A DNA stretch of 64,000 nucleotides, taken from Neobacillus paridis. GTDB lineage: Bacteria > Bacillota > Bacilli > Bacillales > Cytobacillaceae. Each line of letters starts with the position of its first letter. Within the stretch, counting starts at the first letter, position 1. The DNA is taken from positions 124,001 to 188,000 of the forward strand of contig NZ_JAESWB010000371.1 in NCBI RefSeq assembly GCF_016765675.1, given 5' to 3'. This document shows, piece by piece, positions 63,435-64,000 of this stretch. The position numbers and the translations under genes are program-made. The notes under the pieces were generated by a model. The model had not been told where the DNA came from and did no database searches. It worked only from the letters and a program-made list of their open reading frames with translations.

Positions 63435-63531
63435 AATAGGATAGCAAAATTCGCCGCAATGGATCATTGTTGTCACTGCTGCTGTTTAAGTGGTAATATA
63501 TAAAAGGAAAATTATCGGAAGTCATTAAGAA

Positions 63532-63690
63532 AAGCGGAAGCGCCTTGACCATCGCCGTACAAACTAGAGGGGCTACGACTGAGATAAAGGAAACACGATA
63601 AACGAAGTGAATCGATGTTGACTTATCGTAGGGAGGAGGCCTGAAGTTTGCTAGGCGATAGGCGCTGGAGCTGGACAATTCTCAAAGCGG
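63532..63690. repeat. Dispersed Bacillaceae repeat, secA copy
   Basis: Begins GCGGAAGCGCCTTGACC and ends GGCGCTGGAGCTGGACAATT; same family as 18709-18843. It lies between divergent prfB and secA. Confidence 0.75.
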
Positions 63691-63735
63691 AAATGATATA
63701 AATTTTGATAAGTAAAAAAGGAGCGTTCTTCAAAT

Positions 63736-64000
63736 ATGGGGATTTTAAATAAAGTCTTTGATCTGAACAAGCGCGAGTTAAAGCGGTTGGACAAGCTTGC
63801 CGTAAAAATTGACGCACTTGCTGGGGAAATGGAAAGACTCAGCGACGAACAGCTTCGTGAAAAGACAGCGGAATTTAAGGCACGCTACCAAAAAGGAGAA
63901 ACACTTGACGACCTGCTTGTCGAAGCATTCGCCGTGGTTCGTGAGGGTGCCCGCCGCGTGCTCGGTCTATATCCGTTTCACGTGCAATTAATGGGGGGGA
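63736..64000 (+). CDS. secA: Preprotein translocase subunit SecA (5' part only)
   Basis: 88 codons, then the window ends. The start [20 protein letters not shown], then [44 protein letters not shown] (in part) and PFHVQLMGG, which begins nucleotide-binding domain 1. SecA is the ATPase that drives export through SecYEG. AAAGGAGCG precedes the ATG. It is on the plus strand, opposite to prfB. Confidence 0.96.
   Translation, partial: MGILNKVFDLNKRELKRLDKLAVKIDALAGEMERLSDEQLREKTAEFKARYQKGETLDDLLVEAFAVVREGARRVLGLYPFHVQLMGG

Noticed and set aside
63397..63817. Minus-strand frames across the dispersed repeat
   Set aside because: They cover a known non-coding repeat and the start of secA; no start signals.

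Overview
The window is chromosomal DNA of a Bacillaceae member, most like Neobacillus or a related Bacillus lineage. The gene order cggR-gapA-pgk-tpiA-gpmI-eno-secG-est-rnr-smpB-ssrA, the rapZ-yvcK-whiA-crh block, hisZGDBHAFI next to ppaX/lgt/hprK, csbA-uvrB-uvrA, and secA/prfB/cccB/ftsEX/ctpB/minJ matches the replichore of Bacillus subtilis that carries these genes. Strong AGGAGG ribosome sites, sigma-A promoters, CggR/CtsR/LexA/CadC-type operators, the RF2 frameshift and several TTG/GTG starts agree with this. Nearly all genes lie on the minus strand.

Layout. 1-3.55 kb is accessory DNA downstream of ssrA: a cut SASA-type esterase, a gene remnant, families of short repeats, an IS1182-type transposase and a Bacillaceae dispersed repeat. 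3.5-8.5 kb holds trans-translation and RNA decay (ssrA, smpB, rnr), an esterase and secG. 8.6-15.9 kb is the lower glycolytic operon with its repressor cggR. 16-25.5 kb carries a glutaredoxin-like protein, rpoN/sigL, tRNA-Arg, clpP, crh, whiA, yvcK(glmR), rapZ, a Nudix hydrolase, trxB and a TPR protein. 25.8-32.5 kb is a histidine operon; 32.6-36.6 kb holds an acetyltransferase, ppaX, a nucleoside-recognition membrane protein, lgt and hprK. 36.7-38.7 kb is a yvl-type envelope cluster. 38.8-44.5 kb is uvrA, uvrB, csbA. 44.7-50.2 kb is transport and metal resistance (panF, yhdT, czcD, cadA, cadC). 50.3-55.4 kb holds a DUF2071 protein, a CmpB-type membrane protein, an ABC exporter and a ylqG/ylqH pair. 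55.5-64 kb is minJ, ctpB, ftsX, ftsE, cccB, a YitT protein, prfB and the start of secA.

How the genes work together: one operon-scale unit runs the triose part of glycolysis under CggR, and HprK with Crh (and HPr elsewhere) gives carbon catabolite control. FtsEX, CtpB and MinJ concern division and envelope proteolysis. CadC controls the CadA efflux ATPase beside CzcD.

The most unusual signals are in the spacers. Five intergenic arrays have 9-12 bp cores repeated at a spacing of 21 bp (20-21 bp in one), each with a different core, and a sixth array has a 52-bp unit with inverted cores. Two covarying 17/4/17 hairpins and a 30-bp direct-repeat array flank the IS next to ssrA. A TGA replaces the first cysteine of the CxxC metal motif in cadA. 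secA and prfB are divergent rather than co-directional.
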